A DNA stretch of 64,000 nucleotides. Source: Lithobates sylvaticus (Eukaryota > Chordata > Amphibia > Anura > Ranidae). A program made the position numbers and the translations under genes. Below, piece by piece: positions 1 to 10,793 of this stretch. Numbering within the stretch: position 1 is the first letter of the stretch; every line of letters begins with the position of its first letter. Below the pieces are notes generated by a model. The model did no database searches. It worked only from the letters and a program-made list of their open reading frames with translations, and was not told the origin of the DNA. Where the stretch lies: contig CM053033.1 of assembly GCA_028564925.1 (NCBI GenBank), positions 82,249,968-82,313,967 of the forward strand, written 5' to 3'.

Positions 1-331
1 AATCAAGCCTCATGCTAAGTTCAGATCTTTGCATTTTGGGAATGTGTACAAACATTTTTTGTTCTTTCCTGACACACAGAGAGACGTGCTGCCCTTTAGA
101 AGACACGTAACGGTGCCTTTAATTGTTAATGGCACACCATCCATCCACAAAAGCAAATTTTCAAGTGCGCCAAACCTCAGGAAGTCGGGAATTACTTTTC
201 CCTGTTTCTCGCATGCAGGGTAGCCCAATTAAATGAATGGGCTGCCCTACACATCACAGTTGGGAATGCACAAAAAACATGTGGAAACATGTCTGCGCTT
301 GGTGGCTCCTGTAGGTGTGAACCAAGCCTTT
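1..331. other. no gene recognised; probable repeat flank
   Basis: No convincing coding sequence is visible. The segment ends in wording typical of frog MITE termini (gtgtgaaccaagcctt near 315-330) and begins with a partly matching aagcctcatgc near 5-16, so it may be one MITE whose arms have drifted. This is inference only. Confidence 0.3.
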
Positions 332-578
332 GGGCAGCTTCACACTACCCCGCTGCGCTTTTGCTAAAGCGCAACTAACCTGTGGTTTTTCGTGTGGGTT
401 TGCCATGCTTTCCTATATACTTTTATGAGGTCCTGCAGTTTTGGTGCAGTTTCATAAAGCACAACAAAAAAAGCCGCAGGACATCATAGAAGTCTACAGG
501 AAAGAGCAGGAAACCCGCAGCTTAGCTACGCTTTGCCAAAGTGCAGCAGGACCGCATGAGGGGAGTGTAAAGCCGGCC
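332..578. mobile_element. MITE with about 20-bp terminal inverted repeats
   Basis: The left end gggcagcttcacactacccc is matched in inverted orientation by the right end, which reads ggggagtgtaaagccggcc. The interior is non-coding and partly self-complementary. The flanks are ttt on the left and tta on the right, so a 3-bp Harbinger-style duplication is possible but not exact. Confidence 0.6.
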
Positions 579-1242
579 TTATAGTGTCAGTTATATTTCC
601 CAGGACAAGTTGTGTTTCTGTGTTGTTTGGGTTTGTTCTTGGGAGCTGTTTATGTCTTCGGTGTTGTTATATAAACATAAACACTGACTCATTCGGCCAG
701 TCATCTGTTTTTCTACAAACTGACAGAATATCATTGTTCTACTGTCCATGTCTGTTTATATCCTCATTATAATTCATTAATTCTGTCCAAAGCTTTAAGC
801 TCCAATGTATAATAACCACTGAAAATCTAAAAATGTATCGCTCACTTGGTCAGAAATTTAAAAGAAGCGTGTGCTCAGAGAATATAGGGGCTGCCATCGC
901 TGACCTTTCCCTTGGAAAATACTCATTGTCTGGCTGTGTTTGAACCACTGGCTTCAATGCTTTCTGATTCACTGATCTGGAACAAGTATGCAAATTAAGA
1001 ATTCTGGTTACATTCTGAGTTCCCTGATTTGCATGCTTGTTGGGGACTTAGAAAGGATTAAAAGCAGCTGGGAATTTCAGAAGAAGACCAGAAATGTCAG
1101 CCTTCACATTCTTCTTGGTATAAGTTTCTTTTAAAGGGGAGCACCGATCTTCTCCTTCTTGCCTTTTTAAAATTCTAAGCATAGGTGTGCGTACAGGGTG
1201 TGCCTGGGCACGCCCTAATCACCTCCTGCGGCACCGGTTCCC
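579..1242. other. non-coding spacer, likely old repeat
   Basis: I see no gene. Around 900-1060 the text, including the phrase ctggaacaagtatgcaaatt, resembles a dispersed frog repeat I half recognise but cannot name. The rest shows no structure I can support. Confidence 0.3.
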
Positions 1243-1440
1243 AGTAGGTAGGTTGTTCCAAACATCTTGGAAAACTAACCACAGATCTTCTGTGGATGTA
1301 GGCTGCCTCAAATCCTTCTGTGTCCACATGTAATCCAGGACAGACTTGATGATGCTGAGATTAGGGCACTGTGGGGGCCAATCCATCACTTCCAGGACTC
1401 CTTGTTCTTCCTTACGCTGAAGACAGTTCTTAATGACATG
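1243..1440 (-). pseudogene. Tc1-type transposase C-terminal fragment
   Basis: On the minus strand this translates to a stretch containing VMDWPPQCPNLSIIKSVLDY followed by a run ending VFQDVWNNLPT. That is the C-terminal part of a Tc1/mariner transposase, where the usual motif is W-P-x-Q-S-P-D-L-N-x-I-E. The third catalytic acid lies here in living copies, but this copy reads IIK where I-E is expected, so it is inactive. Only about 65 residues of a roughly 340-residue enzyme remain. It belongs with the Tc1 end at 1650-1752. The sequence between them (about 1440-1640) is foreign or rearranged. Confidence 0.7.
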
Positions 1441-1649
1441 CTGATCTTACAGTCACCCATATAAACATAAACTTTCTGCTATAAAAATCTGTAACACAGA
1501 AAAACTTCAGCCCATATGACCAACGTGTTTCGAGGCTTGCTCTTCTTCAGCGGAAATCAGATGGACAATACTGTTCAAAGTAAAAGAAATTATGAACATA
1601 CAAAAAATAACAAATCTACTGAATACCTCATAGCATCCCATGTAGTAGA

Positions 1650-1752
1650 ATGTGTAGAATGAAACCGGCATATTATATTGATTTCTAAAAGCATTCTTAA
1701 TTTACAGAGTTACATTTTTTTCACACCTGCCTAAAACTTTTGCACAGTACTG
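1650..1752 (-). mobile_element. Tc1-type terminal inverted repeat
   Basis: Read on the minus strand this begins cagtactgtgcaaaagtttt and continues through aggcaggtgtgaaaaaaa, the familiar end of a vertebrate Tc1 family. It lies upstream, in minus orientation, of the transposase fragment at 1243-1440, so both are remains of one internally deleted copy. The outer edge runs straight into a TG/TA microsatellite. Confidence 0.7.
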
Positions 1753-1768
1753 TGTGTATGTGTGTATA

Positions 1769-1821
<53 letters not shown>

Positions 1822-1838
1822 TTTTTTTTTTTTTTTTT
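1749..1838. repeat. compound TG/TA microsatellite plus poly-T
   Basis: TG dinucleotides pass into about 20 TA units and then a run of about 18 T. Apparent open frames through it (poly-YI on either strand) are artefacts of the dinucleotide repeat. Confidence 0.95.
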
Positions 1839-2021
1839 ACACACATACATCACACACAGTATATAGTGAAGACTAGCATCAAACGAAAGTTCAAACAAAG
1901 TTCCAGAAATAGAAAACAATTAGTTTCCCTCACAAGGGTATTCTGCATTGCACTTCCATCCAAACAATATGATATTGAACCTCCTGGCTTAAACATACAG
2001 CCCTGTGGTTCTGGTCTTAAG

Positions 2022-2664
2022 CCTCATACACGCGATGCAAAATTCGGAAGGGGATTGTCGTTTGACAGGCTGTTGGCCAAAATTCTTACCGTTAGTACGC
2101 TCCTTTCGACAATTGTTTTCCAATTTTCAGGCAACAAATGTTGGATGACAGGCTAGTCAATTTTTGGCGAATGACAGCTTCACTTCTGATTTTCAGATGG
2201 TCAGTACACAAATCCATCACACAAAAGTCGAAAGTACAAACACGCATGCTTGGAATCAAGGAACGACTGGGAAGAGTTTGGTCTTGTAAACTACTGTTCG
2301 TAATCTAGAATTAACATTCGTGACGCGGCGATTGATGAAATATCAGAATTCTCATCATCTTTAATGGGATAATAGTGAAGCTGCTTTGCATGTTGTTTTG
2401 CCAAACGTATTTTAAAAGGCACTTGTTTTGTACGATCTGAAAATCGCGAATCAACGTTCACCAAACTTCTACTAACATGCAATTGGCAGAAGGGGCCCAA
2501 AAGGTGGCGCTTGAGAAATTAACTTCCTCTTTATACTCTCATAGTACATCACTAAGTTAGTGTTTGTCAAACAACAATTTGCGGATAGTTAGTATGCTAG
2601 ACAAAATCCTGCACACTCCCAGAAGACGTTCGGTCGTCCAACAATCAGACCGTGTGTACAAGGC
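2022..2664. mobile_element. TTAA-bounded MITE, piggyBac-like signature
   Basis: TTAA flanks both sides (2018-2021 and 2665-2668). The ends are inverted: gcctcatacacgcg on the left, and the right end reads gccttgtacacacgg on the minus strand. There is no transposase. A second, diverged copy begins at 27343 and shares long internal stretches, for example around 2100-2160 against 27420-27480 and around 2480-2540 against 27600-27660. TTAA target duplication is the hallmark of piggyBac transposases. The assignment to that superfamily is inference. Confidence 0.7.
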
Positions 2665-2668
2665 TTAA

Positions 2669-2914
2669 CTCTTCAAGCACTTGTCTGTTTCCTACCGATT
2701 GTCCTTTCACAGACACACACCTTATCCAGCTAACAACCTCTTGTTGCTCTGGCTCCCACCCCTCTCCTAGGTGAAGACCTCCTGTCTGCCAGGGTGGAGC
2801 CCAGAACCATGGTCAAGTCACTACTAAAAGCCTAGCTCACACCTGACCAATTAGTGTGCTGGTGATTCCAAAAACCTGTACCCAGGATTGGACATTCCAT
2901 CCTACCTGGATCGC
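2669..2914. other. non-coding spacer
   Basis: No gene, repeat unit or inverted structure that I can support. Confidence 0.3.
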
Positions 2915-3563
2915 TAAGGCCCCATACACACTATTAGATTTTCTGCAGATTTTTGTCTTCAGATTTACCAAAACCATGTAGTGCAAGGGCCTGCCTGATT
3001 GCATACAAATTGAAACTCTTAAAGCGGTGTTTCAGCTGAATTTTTTTTTTTAAAAGTCAGCAGCTAAAAAAAAAGTAGCTTCTGACTTTTAATAAGTACA
3101 CTTACCCTCCCAAGGCGCCCGCGATGTCCGTCGGAGCTCCGGTCCCAGCGCTGCCATCCTCAGTAAGGGAAACAGGCAGTGGAGACTACGGCTTCACTGC
3201 CCGTTTTATACTGGGCATGCGCGAGTCGCGCGGCACTTTGTGAATGGGACGCACTGTGTTAGGAAACACACAGTTCCCATAACACAGCGCGCCCCATTAC
3301 CCAGAAGACAACGCGGCGGAGGACAGAAGAACGAAGATCACCGCAGAGTAGGAAGGAGGCAGATTAGGAAGACTGCCTAGCAACAGGGATTTCGGATCAG
3401 GTAAAAAAAAAAAATTTTATTTTATTTTATTTTTTTCCAAAATATGAATGCTTTTTTGTTTTTTAGGGTGTCCCCCCACTTTAAGGTTTGACCCCATATT
3501 ATATGGTTTTGGTAAATCGGAAGACAAAAATCTGCAGAAAATCGAAGTGTGTTTGGGGTCTTA
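2915..3563. mobile_element. MITE with long (about 65-bp) inverted arms, interrupted by another MITE
   Basis: The left arm (about 2915-2985) and right arm (about 3490-3563) are inverted copies sharing ttttctgcagatttttgtct and surrounding bases, with a few mismatches. The loop is occupied by a separate TTAA-bounded element at 3023-3480. Confidence 0.7.
3023..3480. mobile_element. nested TTAA-bounded MITE
   Basis: TTAA occurs at 3019-3022 and 3481-3484. The left end is agcggtg and the right end reads agtgggg on the minus strand. The interior holds a short hairpin around 3053-3092 (aaaagtcagcagct against agcttctgactttt) and a GC-richer, CpG-containing core. It sits inside the long-arm MITE at 2915-3563, so it is the younger of the two. 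Confidence 0.65.
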
Positions 3564-3729
3564 GAAATTGCCAGGCTCCAGGTCCCAAAACTGACTTTAC
3601 GAAACAATGAGGAAACTGAAAAGCCAGTTTCCTCTGAATTAAGCAAACCTACTGGAGTTCTTCAACCTGTCTGGTTGAGAATCCTGGGTTATAACCTTTT
3701 ATTTAGACCCTGACAGGGTACCACACTGC

Positions 3730-3854
<125 letters not shown>

Positions 3855-3977
3855 GCACATGCACGCATGTGTATTTGAGCTCTGGGGTGCGCAAAAGGTT
3901 GCACACACATATGATTCTAAGCAATGTGAAAATCCATTGTGGCCCAATCTGGTGCAGAATTATATAATACATACAAT

Positions 3978-4072
3978 ATTTAATGCCCAGCCTTCAGAGA
4001 CCAATATGAAATACCCAGCCAACAGGGACCAGTATAAAATGCCCAGCCTCCAGCAACTAGAATACAATGCTG
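3978..4072. repeat. degenerate tandem repeat, about 33-bp unit
   Basis: Three decayed units of the pattern atgcccagcctccagagacc followed by an AT-rich tail. The same unit recurs at 14418-14540, so the two loci carry pieces of one dispersed repeat. Confidence 0.55.
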
Positions 4073-4669
4073 ACAGACAGATCTGACCAGAGCCCCCCAT
4101 CGCTCGAGCCCCATTGACTACACCGCCCACCCCCCCCGGTTGCCCTCTCGCCCGTCAGGCCCCTGTCAGCCCTGCACTTTCCCCGTGCAGGTCGCAGCTG
4201 CGGTGGTGGCTTTCCCCTGTCTCCTCCATGTCCCGGCCATCACTTCTCCTCCCAGCCAGTCTCCGGACTTCAGGCCAATGGGGTCTCAGGACCCGCATCC
4301 TGATTGGCCGGGAGGAGAAACAGGACGACATTAGCAAATATTAATTTGCTCATGTCACACAACAGGGTGGGCTCAGGGCTCAGGGTGCAGTGCTCTGTGC
4401 CCTGAGCCCTGAGCCAACCCTTTTTGAAGCCAAATAAAGCCTCAGGCTCTAATCATGTGCTTCTAAATAAAAACAAAATCCATAGAAATTCATGCGTCCG
4501 GGCTCATGGATTAGGGGGGAGGTGCCCGTTCGCCCCTAATGAGTGGCCGCCACTGTTAGAGGCAAAACAGGCAAAAAATTCATGCAAACACACGAACACC
4601 GTTAAAGTCTAATGGACGCGAATGTGAAAAATCAAAAGTGCTAATTTTAAAGGCTTATATGCAAGTTAT
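4073..4669. other. non-coding, includes a GC-rich hairpin
   Basis: No gene. A perfect 16-bp inverted repeat (4370-4385 and 4400-4415, ggctcagggctcaggg) forms a short hairpin. The remainder looks like diverged repeat. Confidence 0.4.
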
Positions 4670-5075
4670 TGCCATAAAAAGTGTTTGGGGACCCGGGTCC
4701 TGCCCCAGGGGACTTGTACCAATGCAAAAAAAGTTTTAAAAACTGAAGTTTTTTCAGGAGCAGTGATTTAATAATGCTTTAAAGTGAAACAATAAAAATG
4801 TAATATTCCTTTATATATCATGCCTGGGGGTGTCCTTAGTATGCCTGTAAAGTAGCGCATCTTTCCCATGTTTATAACAGTACAACAGCTAAATTACATT
4901 TCTAAAGGAGAAGTTTTCATTTAAAACTGCTCGCGGCTGTAATGTATTGTCAGATCCCGGTAATATAGATAAAAATACCAAAAAAATGGCGTGGATGCCA
5001 GGCCCTTTAGGTCTGGTATGGATATTAAGGGGAACCCAGCACCAAATTAAAAAAACTGGTGTGGGGGTCCCCCAG
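4670..5075. repeat. abundant ranid-type dispersed repeat
   Basis: The text, including gtgtttggggacccgggtcc, ttttcaggagcagtgattta and ggtctggtatggatattaag, matches a very high-copy repeat I recall from ranid frog genomes. It is non-coding. Its class is unknown to me. Recognition is from memory and needs a repeat library search. Confidence 0.5.
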
Positions 5076-5087
5076 GCACTGTATACT

Positions 5088-5146
5088 CTGAACAACAGTG
5101 TGTGTGTGTATGTATGTATATGCGTGTGTATGTGTTTGTATATATG
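5088..5146. repeat. degenerate TG/TA microsatellite
   Basis: An imperfect TG and TATG run that ends exactly where the DIRS inverted terminal repeat begins. Confidence 0.8.
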
Positions 5147-5229
5147 GGTCAGCTCCGCCCCCTCTGACCACTCCAGGACCACCTTTTTCCTAGCCCATAA
5201 AGGGCGGCTGTCTGCCCACACCAGTGTTA
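5147..5229 (+). repeat. DIRS left inverted terminal repeat
   Basis: An 83-bp segment complementary to 10554-10640, differing by only a few bases. It abuts a TG/TA microsatellite on its outer side. Confidence 0.88.
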
Positions 5230-5999
5230 TTTATTCGTCCTCGCTCCAGACGCCTTTTAAAGTTTAATTTTAGTTATTTATTTATATTTTTATTTATGTA
5301 TTTATTTATTTTTTCTCCATCCACCATCCATCCTGTCCGGGTTAAGCCTCTCCCGGATCAGAAGACCCCCCCAGATGGGCTGTAAATCTCCCGAGGAGTG
5401 TGGGTTCCCGTGGTGCCGGGATTGTATGGTACAGTATAAATGACTGTATTACTGGCAAGGTCACTAGCAGTATAAATTACTGTAGACACCTTTGTTAGGC
5501 AGGTGCTGGCACTCTCTCCTTCCATGTTTTTGTGTGTTCATGCAGTGGTTTGGCTCGCTGGGACTTGCAGTTCACCACCTCCACATGTATTCCTTTCAGG
5601 AAGCTCAGAGTTGAGCAGGTGAGGTCAGGGGTAGCTTCCTCTTGGATTGCTTAGCAAACACCAGAATGCTCACTACTGATTTGCAGCAGGCTTTGTCCTC
5701 TAGGCTAATCTCAGCCTCCAGCTGATCAATCTGCTACTCTGCTCTAGTAAGCCTGACTTCCATTACTTACTGCTGTGTTACTTGTCTGGAGTGTTTTTAT
5801 TATCCTGTGCCTTTATAGATCTGGGGAGTTTTGCCTGCCTGCCTAGCTGCCTTAGCACTGAAGATTCGGATGGAGAAGTTTATTTTATTTATTTAGTTAG
5901 TTATTTATTTATTTAAATTTTTTTTAAAAGAGAACACATCCTCTGTTTTACAGAGAGAAGGGCCCAATGCGCGCTAAATGCTCGCAAAGAGGTTCCTAA

Positions 6000-7640
6000 T
6001 CAGCACCCCAGCCTCAAAGGAGTAAAAAGGAGACTGGACATGACAAATCGCAGAGTCGCATGCAGCTGGATAGACGCCTGTTGTCGCTGCATTCCAGATC
6101 TCCCTCACCCTTACCTCACTTTAGTCGCTTGGACTAGAGCCAAGAGAGGTCAAGACATCAGAAAGCCTCTAGAAAGAGCATATATGGGCGCAGACAGAGA
6201 AGAAGATCCTCTTCTTTGGATAGATCTTCATCGCCAGCCCAGGCAGAAGAAGGATCCTGTTGGGCCTCAGCTGAGGTCATCAGAGGAAAGCTGGTATGTG
6301 TATCTTGCTTCAAGGAGGCGGCTCAGGACAATGCTGCGAATGCACGCCAGGTTAAATCCTACATTAGGGAAACAGTCAAGGAAGGGTTAAACAGCCTTTC
6401 AAGGAATCCTGCTCATCCTGCTATATATTTAAGCATCTGCAGATTCAGATCATGTGTTTTCAGTGCGTTTTAACTCTGAAGTTGATAGCGATTCGGATCC
6501 ATCTGAGGCTGTGATTGGTCTCGGAATTGCATACGTTTGATTTTTTGCACTAGTTCCCCCCTTGGTGGAGGCTGTTAAGGATGCGATGAAGTGGCAGGAA
6601 GAATTGTCACCTCCAAAGAAACAGCAGAGTTACTACCCGTATTTAAAGAAATCATTACCTTCCTTCCCATTCATTTCTGAAATTAAAGAAGTATTTGATG
6701 ATGAGTGGGCGGGGCCTGAGAAGGGGCTCAATGTGCATAATAGAGTATCGAGGCTGTAACCCTTGGGACACTACGCCTAAGGTGGATACTTCATTGCGTA
6801 GATTTGCCTGCCACATTCCACTTCCGCTGGAGGATTCGGATTCCTTTAGGGATCCTATGAATCACAGAATAAATGCGGACCTGAAAAAAAAAAAAAAAGT
6901 TGTCTAGTTTGGCCGTAGCAGCCTGCAGGCCGGCGGTAGTGCTCACTTCTGTGGCAGGAGCACTTAGGGTGGATTCGCACCTGTGCGTTTTTATTTATTT
7001 ATTTTGGTGCTTTTTGCAGTTTTGCGCTACCATTTATTTACCGTGGTCTCCTAGGGGACGTGTTCTGTGGTGAGGGTCTGCGGAATACAGGGATGCATGG
7101 GTGTGAATCCAGCCTTAGACTGGGGGTAGCGGAGCTGGTGGCTATATGTTCAGATGAAAGTCTGGGAAGTGGCAGTTCTTCTTCTCTTTTGCAGTTTTCA
7201 AGACTGCTTTAGAGTTTGTGGCTGAAGTGGCTGTTGACCAGGTCAGGGAGCCGGTTCAAAAATGAAAGCAAAGATATTGGCTCATTCCGTCACAGCCCAC
7301 AGAGCCTTATGGTTGAAGCATTGGTCAGCCGATAAGGCTTCTAAGCACAGTCATGTTAAGTTCCATTCGACGGGAAGCTACTATTCCGGAAGACTTAGAA
7401 TCAGCAATTCAGCGGGTTTCCAGCGGCAGATCTAGCCTAATCCTGCAGAAGAGAAAAAGACAACAGCAGCCCTTTCGGTTTAACAAGAGATCCAAAGAAG
7501 GATTCAGAGGCCAGTGCTTACAGACAGTTTTTCAGACAGTGGAAGCGAGCCGGTTCAACCTTCCAGAAACCTTCCAAGCCCAGAGCCAACAAAGCTCCTA
7601 AGACTTCAAATAGGTCCTTCTGAAGGTGTTTCCACTTGAC
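6000..7640 (+). mobile_element. DIRS gag-like region (fossil part)
   Basis: Plus-strand coding-like sequence upstream of the reverse transcriptase, rich in basic and serine stretches. It has no motif that I recognise with confidence and is assigned by position between the left terminal repeat and the reverse transcriptase. It is broken, with a MITE inserted at 6967-7114. Confidence 0.5.
6967..7114. mobile_element. 148-bp MITE with TTA duplication, nested in DIRS
   Basis: TTA at 6964-6966 and 7115-7117 flanks an element whose ends are gggtggattcgcacc and, on the minus strand, ggctggattcacaccc. A 3-bp TTA duplication fits PIF/Harbinger transposition. It postdates the DIRS insertion. Confidence 0.75.
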
Positions 7641-7739
7641 CCTCTCGAGTAGGAGCAAGACTAGCCCAATTCGGGGGGGGGGGGGGGTTTGGGCGGACAA
7701 ATTACAGGATGCCTGGATTGTAGCCATCACTTGATCACG

Positions 7740-8400
7740 TTATCTCAAGTTCAAAACAAGGCCTCCTCAGACCTTGTTCGTAGAAGCTGGGCTTCCTACG
7801 GATGTTTGTGAAGCTTTATAGGGAAGCTGTTGGCAGCAAGGGCCATTCTTCCGGTTCCAAAGCACGAATTGGGGCAAAGAGTATGTTCCCCTCTGTTTTT
7901 GGTCCCAGAGGCTTCAGGGGGTTTCGGAATTCTTACATGAAGGTACCACTATTTAAAATTGAGTCATTGGACTCAGGAGACTGGTTTCCATCGATCTGGC
8001 GGTGCGTATCGTCTTGTTTCCAGACGCATCTCACCATCGATTTTCTCAGGTTTTCCGTGGAATGCTCTAATTTTCAATTTTAATGTCTCCCATTTGGTCT
8101 CTGCACGACTCTGAGAATGTTCTCAAAGCTACTGTCTGCTGTCATCGCGTCTCTCAGGGTCAAGGGAGGGCAAATATTCCATTATCTAGACGACATGCTA
8201 CTTCTGGATCCGTCAAATAAGCTCCTTCTACTTCATGTGAATTTCACCTGTAAAACACTAGCTCGTTTCGGTTGGTTGTTCAACTCTCGGAAGAGCCAGA
8301 TGCATCCGACCCAAATGTTGGAGTATTTGGGAGTACAATTCCACACGGATCAGGGTGGTGTTTTTCTTCCTCAGAGAAAGGTCCAGGAGATTCAGTCTTA
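7740..8400 (+). mobile_element. DIRS reverse transcriptase region (fossil part)
   Basis: The catalytic box is readable as FHYLDDMLLL (about 8179-8208), followed by a motif FGWLFNSRKSQ and YLGVQF, which are typical of DIRS-group reverse transcriptases. The region is degraded. Confidence 0.8.
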
Positions 8401-9040
8401 GACAAAAGCAGTGATAGCCAGGCCTTCTATGATGGTGCAGCAATGTATGCAGTATCTGGGGGTTCTATCAGCCACAGTTCCAGTAGTCCCGTGGGTCAAG
8501 TGGCGCAGAAGGAGGTTTGAATGCAACTTTCTTCTTCGGTGGGATCGTCACTCCTTGTTCCAGAAAATCTATCTGCAAATTCCGATAAGGTCCCTGGTTT
8601 GGTGGTCAGTAGCTCGCAATCTTTCCCGTGGAGTTCCATTGAAGGCCTCAGAACCAATAGTGGTGATGACCAATGCCAGTCTGGCAGGCTGCGGGGCACA
8701 CTGCCAGGGACAGCAGGTTCAAGGCCGATGGAACTTTTGTGGGGTGAAGAGTTCAAATTTCCTGGGATTGGATGCTGTAAGACGCGCTCTCTTAGCGTTC
8801 CAACCTATGTTGCGATGTTGAGCTGTCAAGAGTCTTTGAACAACTACGGTGGCTTATGTGTCTCATCAAAGGGGCACAAGAAGTCGCCCTCTCCTTCAGG
8901 TGGCATGTCAATCTTCCTATGCGCAGAGAAGAATCTCGGCTCTCTTACTTCATCTCATCTCCCAGAACCTGGGAATGTTTTAGCAGATCACTTGAGTCGA
9001 GGCTTTGAGGATCACAACGAATGGGGCCTCAACCGATAGA
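8401..9040 (+). mobile_element. DIRS RNase H region (fossil part)
   Basis: A motif resembling TDAS-x-x-GWGA is present in altered form (MTNASLAGCGAHCQG, about 8669-8710), and AD-HLSRGF-like text near 8980-9010 (ADHLSRGFEDHNEWGL) marks the end of the domain. This is the order expected in DIRS pol. Confidence 0.7.
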
Positions 9041-9299
9041 TCTTATGGCATTGGAGGAGAATTGTCAACTGCCCTGCTTGTCCTCCCAGACCTGGCATCC
9101 ACAGGCGTTGGGTCGGGGTGCTCTGTCCAGGTCTTGGAATTTCCCCTTGGTATATGTGTTCCTGCTGCTTCCATTGGCTCTCAAAATTCTGCTGAAGATT
9201 CAGCGAGAAAGGATCACAGCAATAGTAGTCTTGCCTTACTGGCTCAGGCAGCCGTGGTTCCCTCTGGCTTGGAGGATAAAGTTGGGCTCACCAATCCCA

Positions 9300-10400
9300 C
9301 TGCCTCCTTGTCAAAATCTCCTTTTGCGGAGTGGGGCCTGACACCTGAACCGCAGGAGGCTTTAGCTGGCTTGGGTCTCTCAGGCAGTATAGTGGAGACA
9401 TTATTACAGGCTCGTAAGAGGTCCACGAACGTAACCTATTACCAGATCTGGAATACTACAGAAAGGGTTTGGGGCCTTGGATCTCCTTTGGTATCTAACA
9501 TTTTGGAGTTTCTGCAGAGTGGTCTCTTAGGGTTAGCTTATAATTCCCTGAAGGGTCAAATCCCCGCTTTGTCGGCTATGTCATGTACAAGATATGCTTT
9601 ACATCTGTTGGTGATCCAATTTTTAGCGGCAGCCATAGAAATTAGACGTCCATTGAAATTGTTTTTTCCAAAAGAGGACTTAACACTAGTCTTGGGAACA
9701 TCGCTGGTTCCTCCGTTTGATCAAGCTTTCTCTTGTTCATTATCTCTTTTAACAGTTTTTTGTTTTTTACTAGCTGTTGCCTCGGCCAGAAGAGTCTCCG
9801 AGTTGTGTGCCTTTTCATCTAAAGAGCCATATTGTTTGGTGCTCCCAGACAAGATAGTCCTTAGGCCGATACCAAGCTTACTACCTAAGGTTGCCATATA
9901 ATTTCGTAGGAACTGGGAGGTCATTCTCCCAGCCTTTCCGGCGGATGTAGCTAATGAGTGGAGTAGGTTAGACCTGGCCTCTGCGGTTTCAACCTACCTG
10001 GAATGGACTAAAAGCAGATCAGCTGTAGTTTTTCCCAATAGGCCCTAAAAGGGTATACAGGCAACATCCAGAGTTGTGTCTTCCGGATTTGTCAAAGACC
10101 ATACATATTGCATACAAAACGCTGGGCCTTCCTCCTCCTTCAGAGATCAAAGCACATTCAATGAGGGGTATGGCAGCATCCTGGGCAGCATACGTAAGGG
10201 TGGCCCCTGAGGTAGTTTGCAGAGCAGCAAGCTGGAGCGTGCCCAACACCTTTTTATTAGGCATTACAGGCTTAATTTGGCTTGTCCACCTGAGGAAACA
10301 TTTGGCTCTATGGTTATTACGGCGGCTGTTGCCCATTAAAAATCTGAGTAGCATTGCTTTGAGGGTTTGGCTTATTTTTTGTCTTCTCTCCCTTTTTAAT
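9300..10400 (+). mobile_element. DIRS tyrosine recombinase region (fossil part)
   Basis: The N-terminal part reads LLQARKRSTNVTYYQIW. The catalytic-domain landmarks visible are ASARRVSEL (arginine box, about 9780-9810) and HSMRGMAASWAA (His-x-x-Arg box, about 10153-10188), the latter followed by a W-x-x-x-x-T-F segment. These are diagnostic of the DIRS recombinase, which integrates the circular copy without target duplication. It is broken. Confidence 0.8.
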
Positions 10401-10417
10401 GTTGCTTGGTACATCCC

Positions 10418-10706
10418 ATAGTAGGCTGACATGGAGAGGTCCAGGAATAAGGAAAAGTGTTGCCCATACTTACCGTAATTTTCCTTTCCTGGATCCTCCC
10501 CATGTCAGCCGGAGGATTCCCACCCAGTTTATCCGTCGCGAGGCAGGTATTTTTTGAACACTGGTGTGGGCAGACAGCCGCCCTTTATGGGCTAGGAAAA
10601 AAGGTGGTCCTGGAGGGGTCAGAGGGGGCGGAGCTGACCCATAGTAGGCTGACATGGGGAGGATCCAGGAAAGGAAAATTACGGTAAGTATGGGCAACAA
10701 TTTTCC
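10418..10706 (+). repeat. DIRS internal complementary region plus right inverted terminal repeat
   Basis: A short palindromic zone. About 10464-10506 (acttaccgtaattttccttt and onward) is the inverse of about 10648-10690, and 10554-10640 is the inverse of the left terminal repeat at 5147-5229. The extreme end is followed at once by a long TA run. Confidence 0.8.

Positions 10707-10708
<2 letters not shown>

Positions 10709-10790
<82 letters not shown>
10709..10790. repeat. (TA)n microsatellite, about 41 units
   Basis: A near-perfect TA run that separates the right end of the DIRS element from the left end of a hAT-type module. Confidence 0.97.

Positions 10791-10793
<3 letters not shown>

Larger units (their letters stand above)
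5147..10706 (+). mobile_element. DIRS retrotransposon, old and broken
   Basis: An element of about 5.6 kb on the plus strand. The ends are inverted: 5147-5229 (starting gggtcagctccgccccctct) is matched in reverse by 10554-10640. Just inside the right end, 10418-10552 contains an internal complementary region. In particular, about 10464-10506 pairs with about 10648-10690, the arrangement known for DIRS elements, which replicate through a circular intermediate. The parts in order are a gag-like region, reverse transcriptase, RNase H and a tyrosine recombinase. DIRS elements carry no LTRs and no DDE integrase. Coding is spread over several frames with many breaks (roughly ten or more), so it is an old fossil. 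A small TTA-flanked MITE is nested at 6967-7114. Confidence 0.88.
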
